Origin: DASQPR01 sp963831705
GTDB taxonomy: Bacteria; Actinomycetota; Actinomycetes; Mycobacteriales; Micromonosporaceae
Reading direction: 5' to 3'
Length of the DNA: 64,000 bases
Assembly (NCBI GenBank): GCA_963831705.1
Contig: CAWHRE010000005.1
Span: 434,001-498,000 of the forward strand
Under the pieces are notes generated by a model. The model saw only the letters and a list, made by a program, of their open reading frames with translations. It was not told where the DNA came from and searched no databases. Below, piece after piece: positions 17,743 to 26,303 of this stretch. Position 1 is the first letter of the stretch, and every line of letters starts with the position of its first letter. The position numbers and the translations under genes are program-made.

Positions 17743-18699
17743 CTAGCGCACCCGCCGGACCGCTACCCGGCTGACTCGACGACCGTCGCATTGCGTCACA
17801 ACCAGGCGCCACGCGTCCACCGCCACCTCGTCGCCGACGACCGGCAACCGACCCAGGCTCGCCATCATGAAGCCGCCGAGCGATTCGTACGGGCCGGGAG
17901 GCAGCTCGAACCCGCAGCGGCCGGCGAAGTCGGCCAGGTGGATTCGACCGTCGATGTCGGTCACCAGAGAGTCCGGCTCGGGCACCGCGTCGTACTCGTC
18001 GCGGATCTCGCCGACCAGTTCTTCGATCAGGTCCTCGAGCGTCACGATGCCGGCGGTTCCGCCGTACTCGTCGACGACCACGGCCAGGTGGTGACCTTCG
18101 CTCCGCATCTCGGACAGGGCCAGGAGGACATGTTTGCTGGCCGGCAGCCGGCGGACCTCACGGGCGAGCACACCGACCGTGGTGTGCGCGGCCGCATCCG
18201 GATCCCGCGGCATCAGCAGATCGCGTAGGTGAACGAAGCCGACGATGTCGTCATGGGACCCATCGATGACCGGAAACCGAGAGTGCGGAGTATCCCGGAT
18301 CATGCGAACCGCATCCGCGATGGTGCGAGAAGACTCCAGATAGATCACCGCCGTACGCGGCACCATCACGGCGCTGACGTGTCGTGCTCCGGCGGTCAGC
18401 ACCTCGTCGATGATCTGCCGCTCCTCAGCCGCCAGCGTCGGATTCGCGGCCACCAGCGCCCGCAACTCGGTGTCGGTCATCGTGGTTCGTACATCCGGCT
18501 CCGCGCCCAGCGCTCGGTCGATCCGATTGACGCCACGTCGGAGCACCGCATTGACGCGCAGCGCGGCAACTCGGGTACGGCGGGCCACGATCGCGAACAG
18601 TGACCCGCCGGCCAGTGCGTCGGTGGCCAGCGGATGCGTCGCCTGCCGTTGGAGCGGCAGCATCAGCCGTGCCGACCGCCCGCCCGCGACCGCCGACAC
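17743..18699 (-). CDS. CBS-pair/CorC-HlyC domain protein, lacking the membrane domain
   Basis: 318 residues. Recognisable are the TDTELRALVAANPTLAAEERQIIDEVL linker, two CBS motifs (MVPRTAVIYLESSRTIADAV and HVLLALSEMRSEGHHLAVVVDEYGGTAGIVTLEDLIEELVGEI) and a CorC_HlyC C-terminal domain. Full-length family members (about 430 residues) begin with a four-helix DUF21/CNNM transmembrane domain, which is absent here. The first 65 residues do not look like it, and cysN ends only 74 bases upstream. The gene is therefore either a soluble CorC-like form or a 5'-truncated remnant. The start is uncertain: the GTG at 18699 has no good ribosome binding site, and the ATG at 18663 is an alternative. Confidence 0.7.
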   Translation of the reverse strand: MSAVAGGRSARLMLPLQRQATHPLATDALAGGSLFAIVARRTRVAALRVNAVLRRGVNRIDRALGAEPDVRTTMTDTELRALVAANPTLAAEERQIIDEVLTAGARHVSAVMVPRTAVIYLESSRTIADAVRMIRDTPHSRFPVIDGSHDDIVGFVHLRDLLMPRDPDAAAHTTVGVLAREVRRLPASKHVLLALSEMRSEGHHLAVVVDEYGGTAGIVTLEDLIEELVGEIRDEYDAVPEPDSLVTDIDGRIHLADFAGRCGFELPPGPYESLGGFMMASLGRLPVVGDEVAVDAWRLVVTQCDGRRVSRVAVRRVR

Positions 18700-18772
18700 C
18701 GGTCTCGGTCGATAGCTACGGGCGAATCGCCGGCGGCCGGTACGGCTGCGCAGCTTCGGCTGGCGCTCGGGT

Positions 18773-20081
18773 TTAGGACGCCTCCACGATGATGCCTGCG
18801 CCGACCGTCCGGTTCGTACCCTCGTCGATCACGATGAAGCCTCCGGTAGTGCCGGTTGCGCCGGTACTCGTCGGCGAGCAGCGGCACCGTCGTACGGAGC
18901 CGGACCCGGCCGATCTCGTTCAGACGCAACTCGTTCGCACTTTCGTCGCGGTGAAGGGTGTTCACGTCAAGACGGTAATTCAGATCGCGTACGACCGCAC
19001 GCGCCGACCGGGTCGTGTGCTTGATGGCGTACTTCCCACCGACCGTCATCGGTCGCGTCTCGTCCATCCAGCAGATCATCGCGTCGATGTCCTGGCTGAC
19101 CGACGGCTGATTGTTCGGCCGGCAGATCATGTCGCCGCGCGAGATGTCGATCTCGTCTTCCAGCCGGACGGTGACCGACATCGGCGGGAACGCCTCGGTC
19201 ACCGGGCCGTCGGCGGTGTCGATCGACGCGACCTTGCTGGTGAAGCCGGACGGCAGCACCATCACCTCGTCGCCTGGCTTCAGCACGCCCGAAGCCACCT
19301 GGCCCGCGTAGCCGCGGTAGTCGGTGATGGTCGCGGACTGCGGGCGGATCACGTACTGCACCGGGAACCGTACGTCGACCAGGTTGCGGTCCGACCCGAT
19401 GTGTACGTGCTCCAGGTGGTGGAGCAGCGACGGTCCCTGATACCACGGCATCGACTCGGCCCGCGTGACGATGTTGTCGCCGTTGAGCGCCGAGATCGGG
19501 ATCACGGCGAGGTCGGGAGCTTCGAGCTTCGCCGCGAACGCCGTGAACTCGGCCGCGATCTCCTCGTACACGTCCTGGTCATAATCGACCAGGTCCATCT
19601 TGTTCACACACAGCACCAGGTGCGGTACACGCAGCAGCGAGCACAGGAACGCGTGCCGGCGGGACTGCTCGACAAGACCCTTGCGCGCGTCCACCAGGAT
19701 CAGCGCGAGATCGGCCGTTGAGGCACCGGTGACCATGTTGCGGGTGTACTGGATGTGCCCGGGCGTGTCCGCGATGATGAACTTGCGGCGTGGCGTCGCG
19801 AAGTACCGGTATGCGACATCGATCGTGATGCCCTGCTCGCGCTCGGCCCGCAGACCGTCGGTGAGCAGCGCGAGGTTCGTGTACTCGTCGCCGCGCGATG
19901 CGGAGACCGCCTCGACCGCCGCGAGCTGGTCCTCGAAGATCGTCTTGGTGTCGTAGAGCAGACGCCCGATCAGCGTCGACTTGCCGTCGTCCACCGAGCC
20001 CGCGGTGGCGAAGCGCAGCAGGTCCATCCCCCGGGCCGAGGGTAGAAGGTGCGGCGCGACCGTGGTCAGCGTGTCCGACAT
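18773..20081 (-). pseudogene. cysN: Sulfate adenylyltransferase subunit 1 (CysN), frameshifted near 3' end
   Basis: GTPase subunit of ATP sulfurylase. The G-domain motifs are intact: GSVDDGKSTLIGRLL, DTPGHIQYTRNM, and NKMDLVDY. The beta-barrel domains follow normally to LLADEYRRNR. The frame then slips near 18850: one extra base in CGGCACTACC converts the expected TTGGFIVIDEGTNRTVGAGI ending into an unrelated tail. The correct frame stops at the TAA at 18773, giving about 435 residues and no fused CysC kinase. The ATG at 20081 overlaps the cysD stop as TAATG. The position in a conserved operon makes a sequencing error the likely cause. Confidence 0.88.
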
Positions 20082-21040
20082 TAGAAGTAGCCCTCTCGCT
20101 TGCGGTCTTCCATGGCGCCTCGCTGACCTTGTCGTCACCGCGGGTGGCGCCGCGCTCGGTGATCCGGGTGGCGGCGACCTCGTCGATCACCTTCTCGATC
20201 GTGTCCGCGTCGGATCGCACGGCCGCCGTACAGGACGCGTCGCCGACGGTGCGGTAGCGAACCTGCTCGACGAACGATTCTTCACCCTTGCGCATCGGAA
20301 GAAACTCGTTGACCGCGTAGAGCATGCCGTCGCGATCGACGACCTCCCGCTCGTGCGCGAAGTAGATCGACGGCAGCTCGATCTTCTCGTTCGCGATGTA
20401 GTGCCAGATGTCCAGCTCGGTCCAGTTGGACAGCGGGAACACCCGAATCGATTCGCCCGGGTGGACCCGGCCGTTGTAGAGCGACCACAGCTCGGGACGC
20501 TGGTTCTTCGGGTCCCACTGGCCGAAGTCGTCGCGGAAGGAGAAGACGCGCTCCTTCGCGCGGGCCTTCTCCTCGTCACGACGAGCGCCGCCGAAGAGCG
20601 CGTCGAAGCGGCCCTTCTCGATCGCGTCGAGCAGCACCGGCGTCTGGATCCGGTTACGCGTACCGTCGGCCGGCGCGTGCACTCGACCGGCGTCGAGCGC
20701 GTCCTGCACCGAGGCGACGATTGAGCGTCACGCCCAGTTGCTCGACCCGGCGATCGCGGTAGTCGAGCACCTCGGGGAAGTTGTGGCCGGTGTCGACGTG
20801 CAGCATCGGGAACGGGATGCGGCCCGGCGCGAACGCCTTTTCGGCCAGCCGCAGCATGACGATCGAGTCCTTGCCGCCGGAGAACAGCAGCGCGGGTCGC
20901 TCGAACTCGGCTACCACCTCGCGCATGATGAAGACGCTCTCGGCCTCGAGCGCATCCAGATGGGAGACCCGGTAATTTGCGGCGGGCGAGTGCGCAGCGT
21001 CTAGATCCAGCGCTGACCCGTCGGTCGGGGAGACATCCAT
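20081..21040 (-). pseudogene. cysD: Sulfate adenylyltransferase subunit 2 (CysD), two frameshifts
   Basis: PAPS reductase-like subunit that makes APS from ATP and sulfate with CysN. The PP-loop LLFSGGKDSIVML and HVDTGHNFPEVLDYRD are present. The frame slips near 20721 (one extra A in CTCAATCGTC) between RVEQLGVTL and IVASVQDALDAGRVHAP. A second slip near 20115 (one base missing in GCGCCATGG) separates RGDDKVSEA from the typical ending MEDRKREGYF and the TAA at 20081. With both repaired the protein is about 319 residues and conserved throughout. The two opposite indels in a conserved enzyme suggest base-call errors. Confidence 0.88.
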
Positions 21041-21071
21041 CGAGAAACCTTATCGCATCGGTGGGGAATGC

Positions 21072-21878
21072 TTATTGCGCCGAGTCGGCCGATCCAACCC
21101 GTGAGATGGCCGCAAGCAGCGACGCTGCCAGATCCTTGCGGCAAACGATCAAGTCCGGGAGGTACGCGTCGGCCTGGTTGTAGACCAGGGGAGAGCCGTC
21201 CAAGCGCGACGCGTGTAGCCCGGTCGCGTACGCGATCGCGACCGGAGCGGCCGAATCCCACTCGTATTGGCCGCCCGCGTGCACGTACGCATCGACGTCA
21301 CCGGAGATCACCGCGGCAATCTTCGCGCCGGCCGAGCCCATCGGCACCGTCTCGCCGCCGAACTCCTCGACGAGCGACGTGAGGACCGCCGGTGGCCGGG
21401 TGCGGCTCGCCACGAACCGCAGCGCGGCGGGCTCACCGGCCGCACTGGGCGGCGACATCGGCGGGTACGTGGGCGGGAAGTCGGTGCCGATCACCCGGCG
21501 CTGAGCCGGCAGCGCAACCGCGGCGGCGGCGAGGCGGCTCGGCGCGGGTGACGATCGCGTCCAGAGCGCGATGTGCACGGCCCAGTCGGAACGCCCCTGC
21601 TCGCCGTACTCCCGGGTGCCGTCGAGCGGGTCGACGATCCAGACGCGCTCGGCGTCGAGGCGGGCCGGATCGTCGCGGACGCCCTCCTCGGACAGGACAG
21701 CGTCAGCCGGTCGATATCGGGCCAGCATCGTCGAAATGTAGTCGTGCGAATGCTTGTCGCCGGCCTTTCGCAACGCGGTCGGGTCCAAGAACCCCATCTC
21801 GTCGCGAAGCCGGAGAAGAAGATCTCCGGCACCGTCGGCGAGCCAGCGGGCGAACGCTCCGTCAACAGCGGATGGCAT
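21072..21878 (-). CDS. cysQ: 3'(2'),5'-bisphosphate nucleotidase CysQ
   Basis: About 268 residues, inositol monophosphatase superfamily. It removes the 3' phosphate from PAP or PAPS and so clears the by-product of sulfate assimilation. The metal-binding signature WIVDPLDGTREYGEQGRSDWAVHIAL and the C-terminal EWDSAAPVAIAYATG are intact, and an upstream VLSEEG supplies the first metal ligand. The ATG at 21878 overlaps the upstream glycosyltransferase stop as TGATG and has GGGAG ahead, which decides the start over a GTG at 21902. Downstream cysD starts 31 bases on. Confidence 0.93.
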   Translation of the reverse strand: MPSAVDGAFARWLADGAGDLLLRLRDEMGFLDPTALRKAGDKHSHDYISTMLARYRPADAVLSEEGVRDDPARLDAERVWIVDPLDGTREYGEQGRSDWAVHIALWTRSSPAPSRLAAAAVALPAQRRVIGTDFPPTYPPMSPPSAAGEPAALRFVASRTRPPAVLTSLVEEFGGETVPMGSAGAKIAAVISGDVDAYVHAGGQYEWDSAAPVAIAYATGLHASRLDGSPLVYNQADAYLPDLIVCRKDLAASLLAAISRVGSADSAQ

Positions 21879-23479
21879 CAGTACGCTCCCGAACTCCGAC
21901 ACACCGCGGAAAGGGTGCGCAACAGAATTACACAGTCAAGTGAGAACGACCAGTTTTCCACATATCGGAGATCAAGACGAACAGCCTCGGCCCAGGAGAG
22001 GTCCGAGCGCCCGGAAACCTGCCAAAGACCGGTAATACCCGGGCGTACGGCGAGTCGGCGGCGCATGTCCGACGGGTACGCGGCAACCTCGCGCGGCAGC
22101 GGCGGACGCGGCCCGACCAACGACATTTCCCCGGTCAGGACGTTGATCAGTTGTGGCAACTCGTCCAGCGACAGTCGCCGGAGGACTTTCCCAATCCTGG
22201 TGATCCGGGGGTCGTCGCGCATCTTGAACAACACGCCGTCGTTCTCGTTGAGATGCGTGATCGCGTCGAGACGGCGCTCGGCATCGGCGTACATAGTCCG
22301 GAATTTGACTATCCGGAACTCTCGTCCTTCCTTGCCGACCCGGACCTGCCGGAACAGGATCGGCCCGGGCGAGTCGCACTTCACCGCGATCGCGATCGCC
22401 AGCAGAATCGGCGTCAGCAGGATCAGGCCGATGCCCGCACCGACCCAGTCGAAGATCATCTTGAACGCGCGTGCGACGCCGGACAGCCGGGCGTGTTCCA
22501 CGTGCAGCATCGGCAAACCGTCCACCGGCCGTACGGTGGTTCGGGCGCCCGCGACATCGATCAGCGAATTCGCCACGATCATGTCGATGTCCTCGCGCTC
22601 CAGCCGCCATCCGAGCCGGCGCAGGATGTGGCCGTCCAACTCGGGGCAGGACAGCACGATCACGGTGTCCGCTCGGGCGGCTTCGACCGCGTCCGCGACG
22701 TCGTCGAACGTGCCGTAGACCGGCATGCCGACCGCGCCGTCGTGGTTGCTCGGCAGGCAGCAGCCGACGATCTCCAGACCGTGGTAGCGCTCACGATTCA
22801 GCTGATGCGCGAGCCCCACGACCGACAGTTCATGGCCGACCACGATCACTCGGCGCAGACATTCGCCCCGCGCCCGGCGATTGTGCAACCGTTTGCGCAG
22901 CGCGAACCGGGCACCGACCGCGACCAGCGTGGCAAGTGGCAGCGCCAGCGCGACGTAGCCACGGGCCAGACCGATGTCCAGCGCATACGAGACGATCGCG
23001 GTCATCGCGGTCAGCGCCAGACCGGCTCCGAGGACCCGCTGATACTCATCGGTGCCGACGAACAGGAACCGGCGCTCGTACGCGTGGTTGAGCGCCAGCG
23101 ACGCCAGCAGTATCAGCGGCAACAGGCCGGTGAACAGCGCGTACAGGCGGTTGTAGGGGGTGACGTCGTTGCCGAACCGGGCGAAGAACGCGAGGCCGCC
23201 GGCGAACAGGGCGGCGATCAGATCGGCGGCGACCAGCGACGTGACGTAGCGGACTTCCCACACCGTACGGATTCGGCCGGGTCGCGCGTGCCGCCCGAGC
23301 GCCGGTGGCGTCGTCGTCCGGAACATGATGGTCGGGGCCTCGTCCCCCAGCACCGGGATCGGGAGATTCATGCCCGCCGGAGCCGGTGACACCGGAGCGT
23401 CCGAGAGCCGCAGAATCCGGCCGAGATCGTCGGTGTTGAATCCCGTTCTCGGCGCAGAGTTCTCGTATAGGTCTGACAA
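21878..23479 (-). CDS. Exopolysaccharide polyprenyl glycosylphosphotransferase
   Basis: 533 residues. It starts polysaccharide repeat synthesis by transferring a sugar-1-phosphate to a polyprenyl phosphate carrier in the membrane. Layout: a disordered N-terminus (1-75); four or five membrane segments (about 80-190); a CoA-binding-like domain with RVIVVGHELSVVGLAHQL; and a C-terminal bacterial sugar transferase domain with a further membrane helix. The catalytic pattern is present: SPGPILFRQVRVGKEGREFRIVKFRTM, DELPQLINVLTGEMSLVGPRP and RPGITGLWQVSGRSDLSW. It is the first gene before cysQDN; the link to sulfate activation could reflect sulfated polysaccharide, but this is speculation. Confidence 0.9.
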   Translation of the reverse strand: MSDLYENSAPRTGFNTDDLGRILRLSDAPVSPAPAGMNLPIPVLGDEAPTIMFRTTTPPALGRHARPGRIRTVWEVRYVTSLVAADLIAALFAGGLAFFARFGNDVTPYNRLYALFTGLLPLILLASLALNHAYERRFLFVGTDEYQRVLGAGLALTAMTAIVSYALDIGLARGYVALALPLATLVAVGARFALRKRLHNRRARGECLRRVIVVGHELSVVGLAHQLNRERYHGLEIVGCCLPSNHDGAVGMPVYGTFDDVADAVEAARADTVIVLSCPELDGHILRRLGWRLEREDIDMIVANSLIDVAGARTTVRPVDGLPMLHVEHARLSGVARAFKMIFDWVGAGIGLILLTPILLAIAIAVKCDSPGPILFRQVRVGKEGREFRIVKFRTMYADAERRLDAITHLNENDGVLFKMRDDPRITRIGKVLRRLSLDELPQLINVLTGEMSLVGPRPPLPREVAAYPSDMRRRLAVRPGITGLWQVSGRSDLSWAEAVRLDLRYVENWSFSLDCVILLRTLSAVCRSSGAY

Positions 23480-23678
23480 CCCGGCCCCCTCGCGCTGCCC
23501 CGCTTATGCCCGTGACGGGCGTCTCCGACATGCGCTCGGTGTCGGTGCGTCAGCGGTTCAACGTCCGATGCCCAACCCCCGTCACGGGCCATTAGATCAG
23601 GCTGTAACCCACCATAAGGTCTAATTTGTGTCAACCGCACGGAGGCGTGACATACGCGCCGAAATCACCCGGCGATTG

Positions 23679-24263
23679 TCAGGCGGTGTGATATTTGTTC
23701 TGGGTCGGCTCGACGCCGATCTCGATCACCGACTCGACGATGTCCGCCGCTCGGTCGACCAGGAAATCCAGCTCTTTGCGTTGCGTACCGGAGAAGTCGG
23801 CGAGCACGTAGTCGGCGGGATCCTGACGGCCGGGCGGGCGGCCGATGCCGAACCGCACCCGTACGTACTCCTTGGTCCCGATCGAACCGGAGATCGAGCG
23901 CAGGCCGTTGTGACCGCCTTCGCCACCGCCGATCTTGATCCTGATCGTGCCGAATTCGATGTCGAGTTCGTCGTGGACGGCGATGATCTGGTTCGGCGGG
24001 ACCTTGTAGAACTGCGCGAGAGCCGAGGTCGGCGCGCCGAGAAGGTTCATGTAGGTGGTGGGCTTGGCGAGGATGAGTTTCGGTCCGCCCGGGCGCAGGA
24101 AACCCTCGGCGGACTCGGTCGCGGCGCGTTTCGCGCGGCCGAACTTGACTCCGATCCGGCTCGCCAGAAGGTCGGCAACCATGAACCCGACGTTGTGGCG
24201 ATTCTTCGCGTACTGGTTGCCGGGATTGCCCAAACCGACCACAAGCCACGGCGCCGTCGTCAC
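23679..24263 (-). CDS. pth: Peptidyl-tRNA hydrolase
   Basis: Recycles peptidyl-tRNAs released from stalled ribosomes. 194 residues. Conserved elements: VVGLGNPGNQYAKNRHNVGF with the catalytic His (about residue 23), KPTTYMNLLG, VHDELDIEFG with the catalytic Asp, and GGGEGGHNGLRSI. The ATG at 24263 gives the standard N-terminus MTTAPWLVVGLGNPG. It is downstream of rplY, the usual actinobacterial order, with a palindromic repeat element between them. Confidence 0.96.
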   Translation of the reverse strand: MTTAPWLVVGLGNPGNQYAKNRHNVGFMVADLLASRIGVKFGRAKRAATESAEGFLRPGGPKLILAKPTTYMNLLGAPTSALAQFYKVPPNQIIAVHDELDIEFGTIRIKIGGGEGGHNGLRSISGSIGTKEYVRVRFGIGRPPGRQDPADYVLADFSGTQRKELDFLVDRAADIVESVIEIGVEPTQNKYHTA

Positions 24264-24282
24264 GCGTACTCCCCTACAAAGA

Positions 24283-24345
24283 AGTTGATCCTGGAGTTAG
24301 TAGCACGACACACCGGTGAGGCGCTAACTAACTCCAGGATCAACT
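24283..24345. repeat. Palindromic element, copy A (between rplY and pth)
   Basis: Perfect 19 bp terminal inverted repeats, AGTTGATCCTGGAGTTAGT and its complement, enclose a 25-base asymmetric core. In reverse orientation the core reads TAGCGCCTCACCGGTGTGTC, matching the cores of the other copies. It lies 17 bases after the rplY stop. It could act as a terminator or mRNA 3' hairpin, although there is no T-run. Confidence 0.88.
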
Positions 24346-24362
24346 GGGTTATGCACAAGCCG

Positions 24363-25013
24363 TTAGGCGGCGGCGTCGGCCTCGGCGGCTGCCTCTTCGT
24401 CGGCCTCGCGCTCCGGCGTACCGGCCGTGTCCGCACCCTCGGCTTCGAGGTCGGCGGCGCTCGGCGAGTTGTTCACGATCACGATGATCAGCTCGGGGTC
24501 GGCGGCGAGCTCGACACCGGCCGGGAGCGTCAGATCGGCGGCGGTGACGTGCGAACCGGCCTCCAGGCCCTCAATCGATGCCTCGATGTGCTCGGGCAGC
24601 TTCGTCGCGTCCGCGACGATCGAGATGGTCTGCTGGTCGTGGTTGATCAGCGTGTCACGGGCGGCCGTACCGACCAGAACCACCGGCACGTCGATCGTGA
24701 TCTTCTCGCCGGCCCGGACGACCAGGAGGTCGACGTGGTCGTACGTGTCACGTACCGGGTCGCGCTGGATCGCCTTCGGCAGCGCGAGCGCCTTCGTGCC
24801 GTCGCTGATGTCGATGTTGAGCACCTGCGTCATGCCGCTGTGGCGGATGATCGCGGCGAACTCACGTGCGGGCAGCGAGATGTGGACCGGCGCGGCGCCG
24901 TGACCGTAAAGAACGGCAGGCACCTTTCCGGCGCGGCGGGTGCGTCGGGCACCGCCCTTGCCGAACTCGGTACGCGGGTCGGCACTGATACGGACCTCGG
25001 ACACGGCAAACAC
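24363..25013 (-). CDS. rplY: 50S ribosomal protein L25/general stress protein Ctc
   Basis: 216 residues: an N-terminal 5S rRNA-binding L25 domain (RTEFGKGGARRTRRAGKVPAVLYG) and the longer C-terminal beta domain of the CTC form (EKITIDVPVVLVG, HIEASIEGLEAGS). It ends in an acidic, Ala-rich tail (about 35 residues), common in actinobacterial versions. The ATG at 25013 gives MFAVSEVRISADPRTEFGKG. It precedes pth, as in many actinobacteria, and follows prs at a 235-base gap in which I see no further gene. Confidence 0.95.
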   Translation of the reverse strand: MFAVSEVRISADPRTEFGKGGARRTRRAGKVPAVLYGHGAAPVHISLPAREFAAIIRHSGMTQVLNIDISDGTKALALPKAIQRDPVRDTYDHVDLLVVRAGEKITIDVPVVLVGTAARDTLINHDQQTISIVADATKLPEHIEASIEGLEAGSHVTAADLTLPAGVELAADPELIIVIVNNSPSAADLEAEGADTAGTPEREADEEAAAEADAAA

Positions 25014-25248
25014 CCTTCATGTAAAACAGCAATCAAAGTCGGTGGCGGTTCTCGCGGTGCCGGGCAAGGGCGCAGGCGCGCGGACTCGTGGCCCGAACAC
25101 CGCGTCGATCACGGCGCCTCAGTCAACGGCCGGTCGTTTTGCAGACCCGGCCGACGAGACGCCCTCGCCGTGGCAACCGTGAAAGCTTACCCGAGCGGCT
25201 GAGCGCACCCGCACGAGGTGCCATCCAGTGACGTCTAACTCAAAATGG

Positions 25249-26229
25249 CTAGGAAAGGCCGCCGAACAGCGTGGTCACCGAGCCGTCGTCGAACACCTCG
25301 CGGATCGCGCGTGCGATCAGTGGCGCGATCGTCAGGACCGTGATCTTGTCGAGTTTGCTGTCGGAAGCGATCGGCAGCGTGTTCGTGACGACGATCTCGC
25401 TGATCCGGCTGTTCTTGAGACGCTCGGTGGCCGGATCGGAGAGCACCGCGTGCGTCGAGGCCACGATCACATCGTCGGCGCCGGAAGCGAACAGGATGTC
25501 CGCCGCGCTACAGATCGTGCCGCCAGTGTCGATCATGTCGTCGACGATCAGGCAGACCCTGCCCTCGACGTCACCGACGACGCGGTTCGCCACCACCTGA
25601 TTCGGCCTCGTGGTGTCGCGCGTCTTGTGGATGAACGCCAGCGGGCAGCCGCCCAGCCGGTCGGTCCAGCGCTCGGCTACGCGTACGCGACCGGAGTCCG
25701 GGGCGACGACCGCCATCGGGCGACCCTTGTACTTATCGGCGATGTAGTTGGCCAGTACGTCCATCGCGAACAGGTGATCGACCGGACCGTCGAAGAAGCC
25801 CTGGATCTGGGCGGTGTGCAGGTCGACCGTCAGGATGCGGTTCGCGCCGGCCGTCTTGAAAAGGTCGGCCACCAGGCGCGCCGAGATCGGCTCACGCCCG
25901 CGATGCTTCTTGTCCTGCCGGGCGTACGGGTAGAACGGCAGGACCACGGTGATCCGCTTCGCCGAACCACGCTTCAGAGCGTCTACCATGATCAACGATT
26001 CCATCAGCCACTTGTTCAGCGGTGTGGTCATCGACTGGATCACGAAGGCATCCGAGCCACGAACCGATTCGTCGTACCGGACGAAGATCTCTTCGTTGGC
26101 GAAGTCGTACGCGTCGGTGGTGGTCAGCGGCACACCGAGCCACTGGCCGATTTCCACCGCCAGATCGGGGTACGCACGCCCCGAGAACAGCATCAGCGTC
26201 TTACGGTTCTCGGTGGAGATGCCGCTCAT
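25249..26229 (-). CDS. prs: Ribose-phosphate pyrophosphokinase
   Basis: Makes PRPP for nucleotide, histidine and tryptophan synthesis. 326 residues, usual length. Visible: the ATP-binding flexible loop region PYARQDKKHRGREPISARLVADL, the metal-binding DLHTAQIQGFF, and the PRPP loop VCLIVDDMIDTGGTI. The ATG at 26229 begins MSGISTENRKTLMLFSGRAYPDLA, the normal N-terminus. It is 74 bases downstream of glmU, the common actinobacterial order glmU-prs-rplY-pth, and probably co-transcribed with it. Confidence 0.97.
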   Translation of the reverse strand: MSGISTENRKTLMLFSGRAYPDLAVEIGQWLGVPLTTTDAYDFANEEIFVRYDESVRGSDAFVIQSMTTPLNKWLMESLIMVDALKRGSAKRITVVLPFYPYARQDKKHRGREPISARLVADLFKTAGANRILTVDLHTAQIQGFFDGPVDHLFAMDVLANYIADKYKGRPMAVVAPDSGRVRVAERWTDRLGGCPLAFIHKTRDTTRPNQVVANRVVGDVEGRVCLIVDDMIDTGGTICSAADILFASGADDVIVASTHAVLSDPATERLKNSRISEIVVTNTLPIASDSKLDKITVLTIAPLIARAIREVFDDGSVTTLFGGLS

Positions 26230-26303
26230 TCGTTAACCCGCCCCTTAGCCGAAACCAGTTGACAGCAGTATCTCCTGAGGCACTTCGACCAGTTCAAGCA
26301 ACC

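Noticed and set aside
22151..23389. 412-residue plus-strand open frame
   Set aside because: Antisense shadow of the exopolysaccharide glycosyltransferase, which has clear motifs.
24283..24345. Integron attC site or ordinary intrinsic terminator for the 3'-end palindromic elements
   Set aside because: No GTTRRRY box pair in the attC arrangement and no integrase; no T-run after the stem and a conserved asymmetric core, unlike a plain terminator.
23628..25202. 524-residue plus-strand open frame
   Set aside because: It is antisense to pth and rplY and runs through the palindromic element; the composition is Arg/Asp/His-rich as is usual for high-GC shadow frames.
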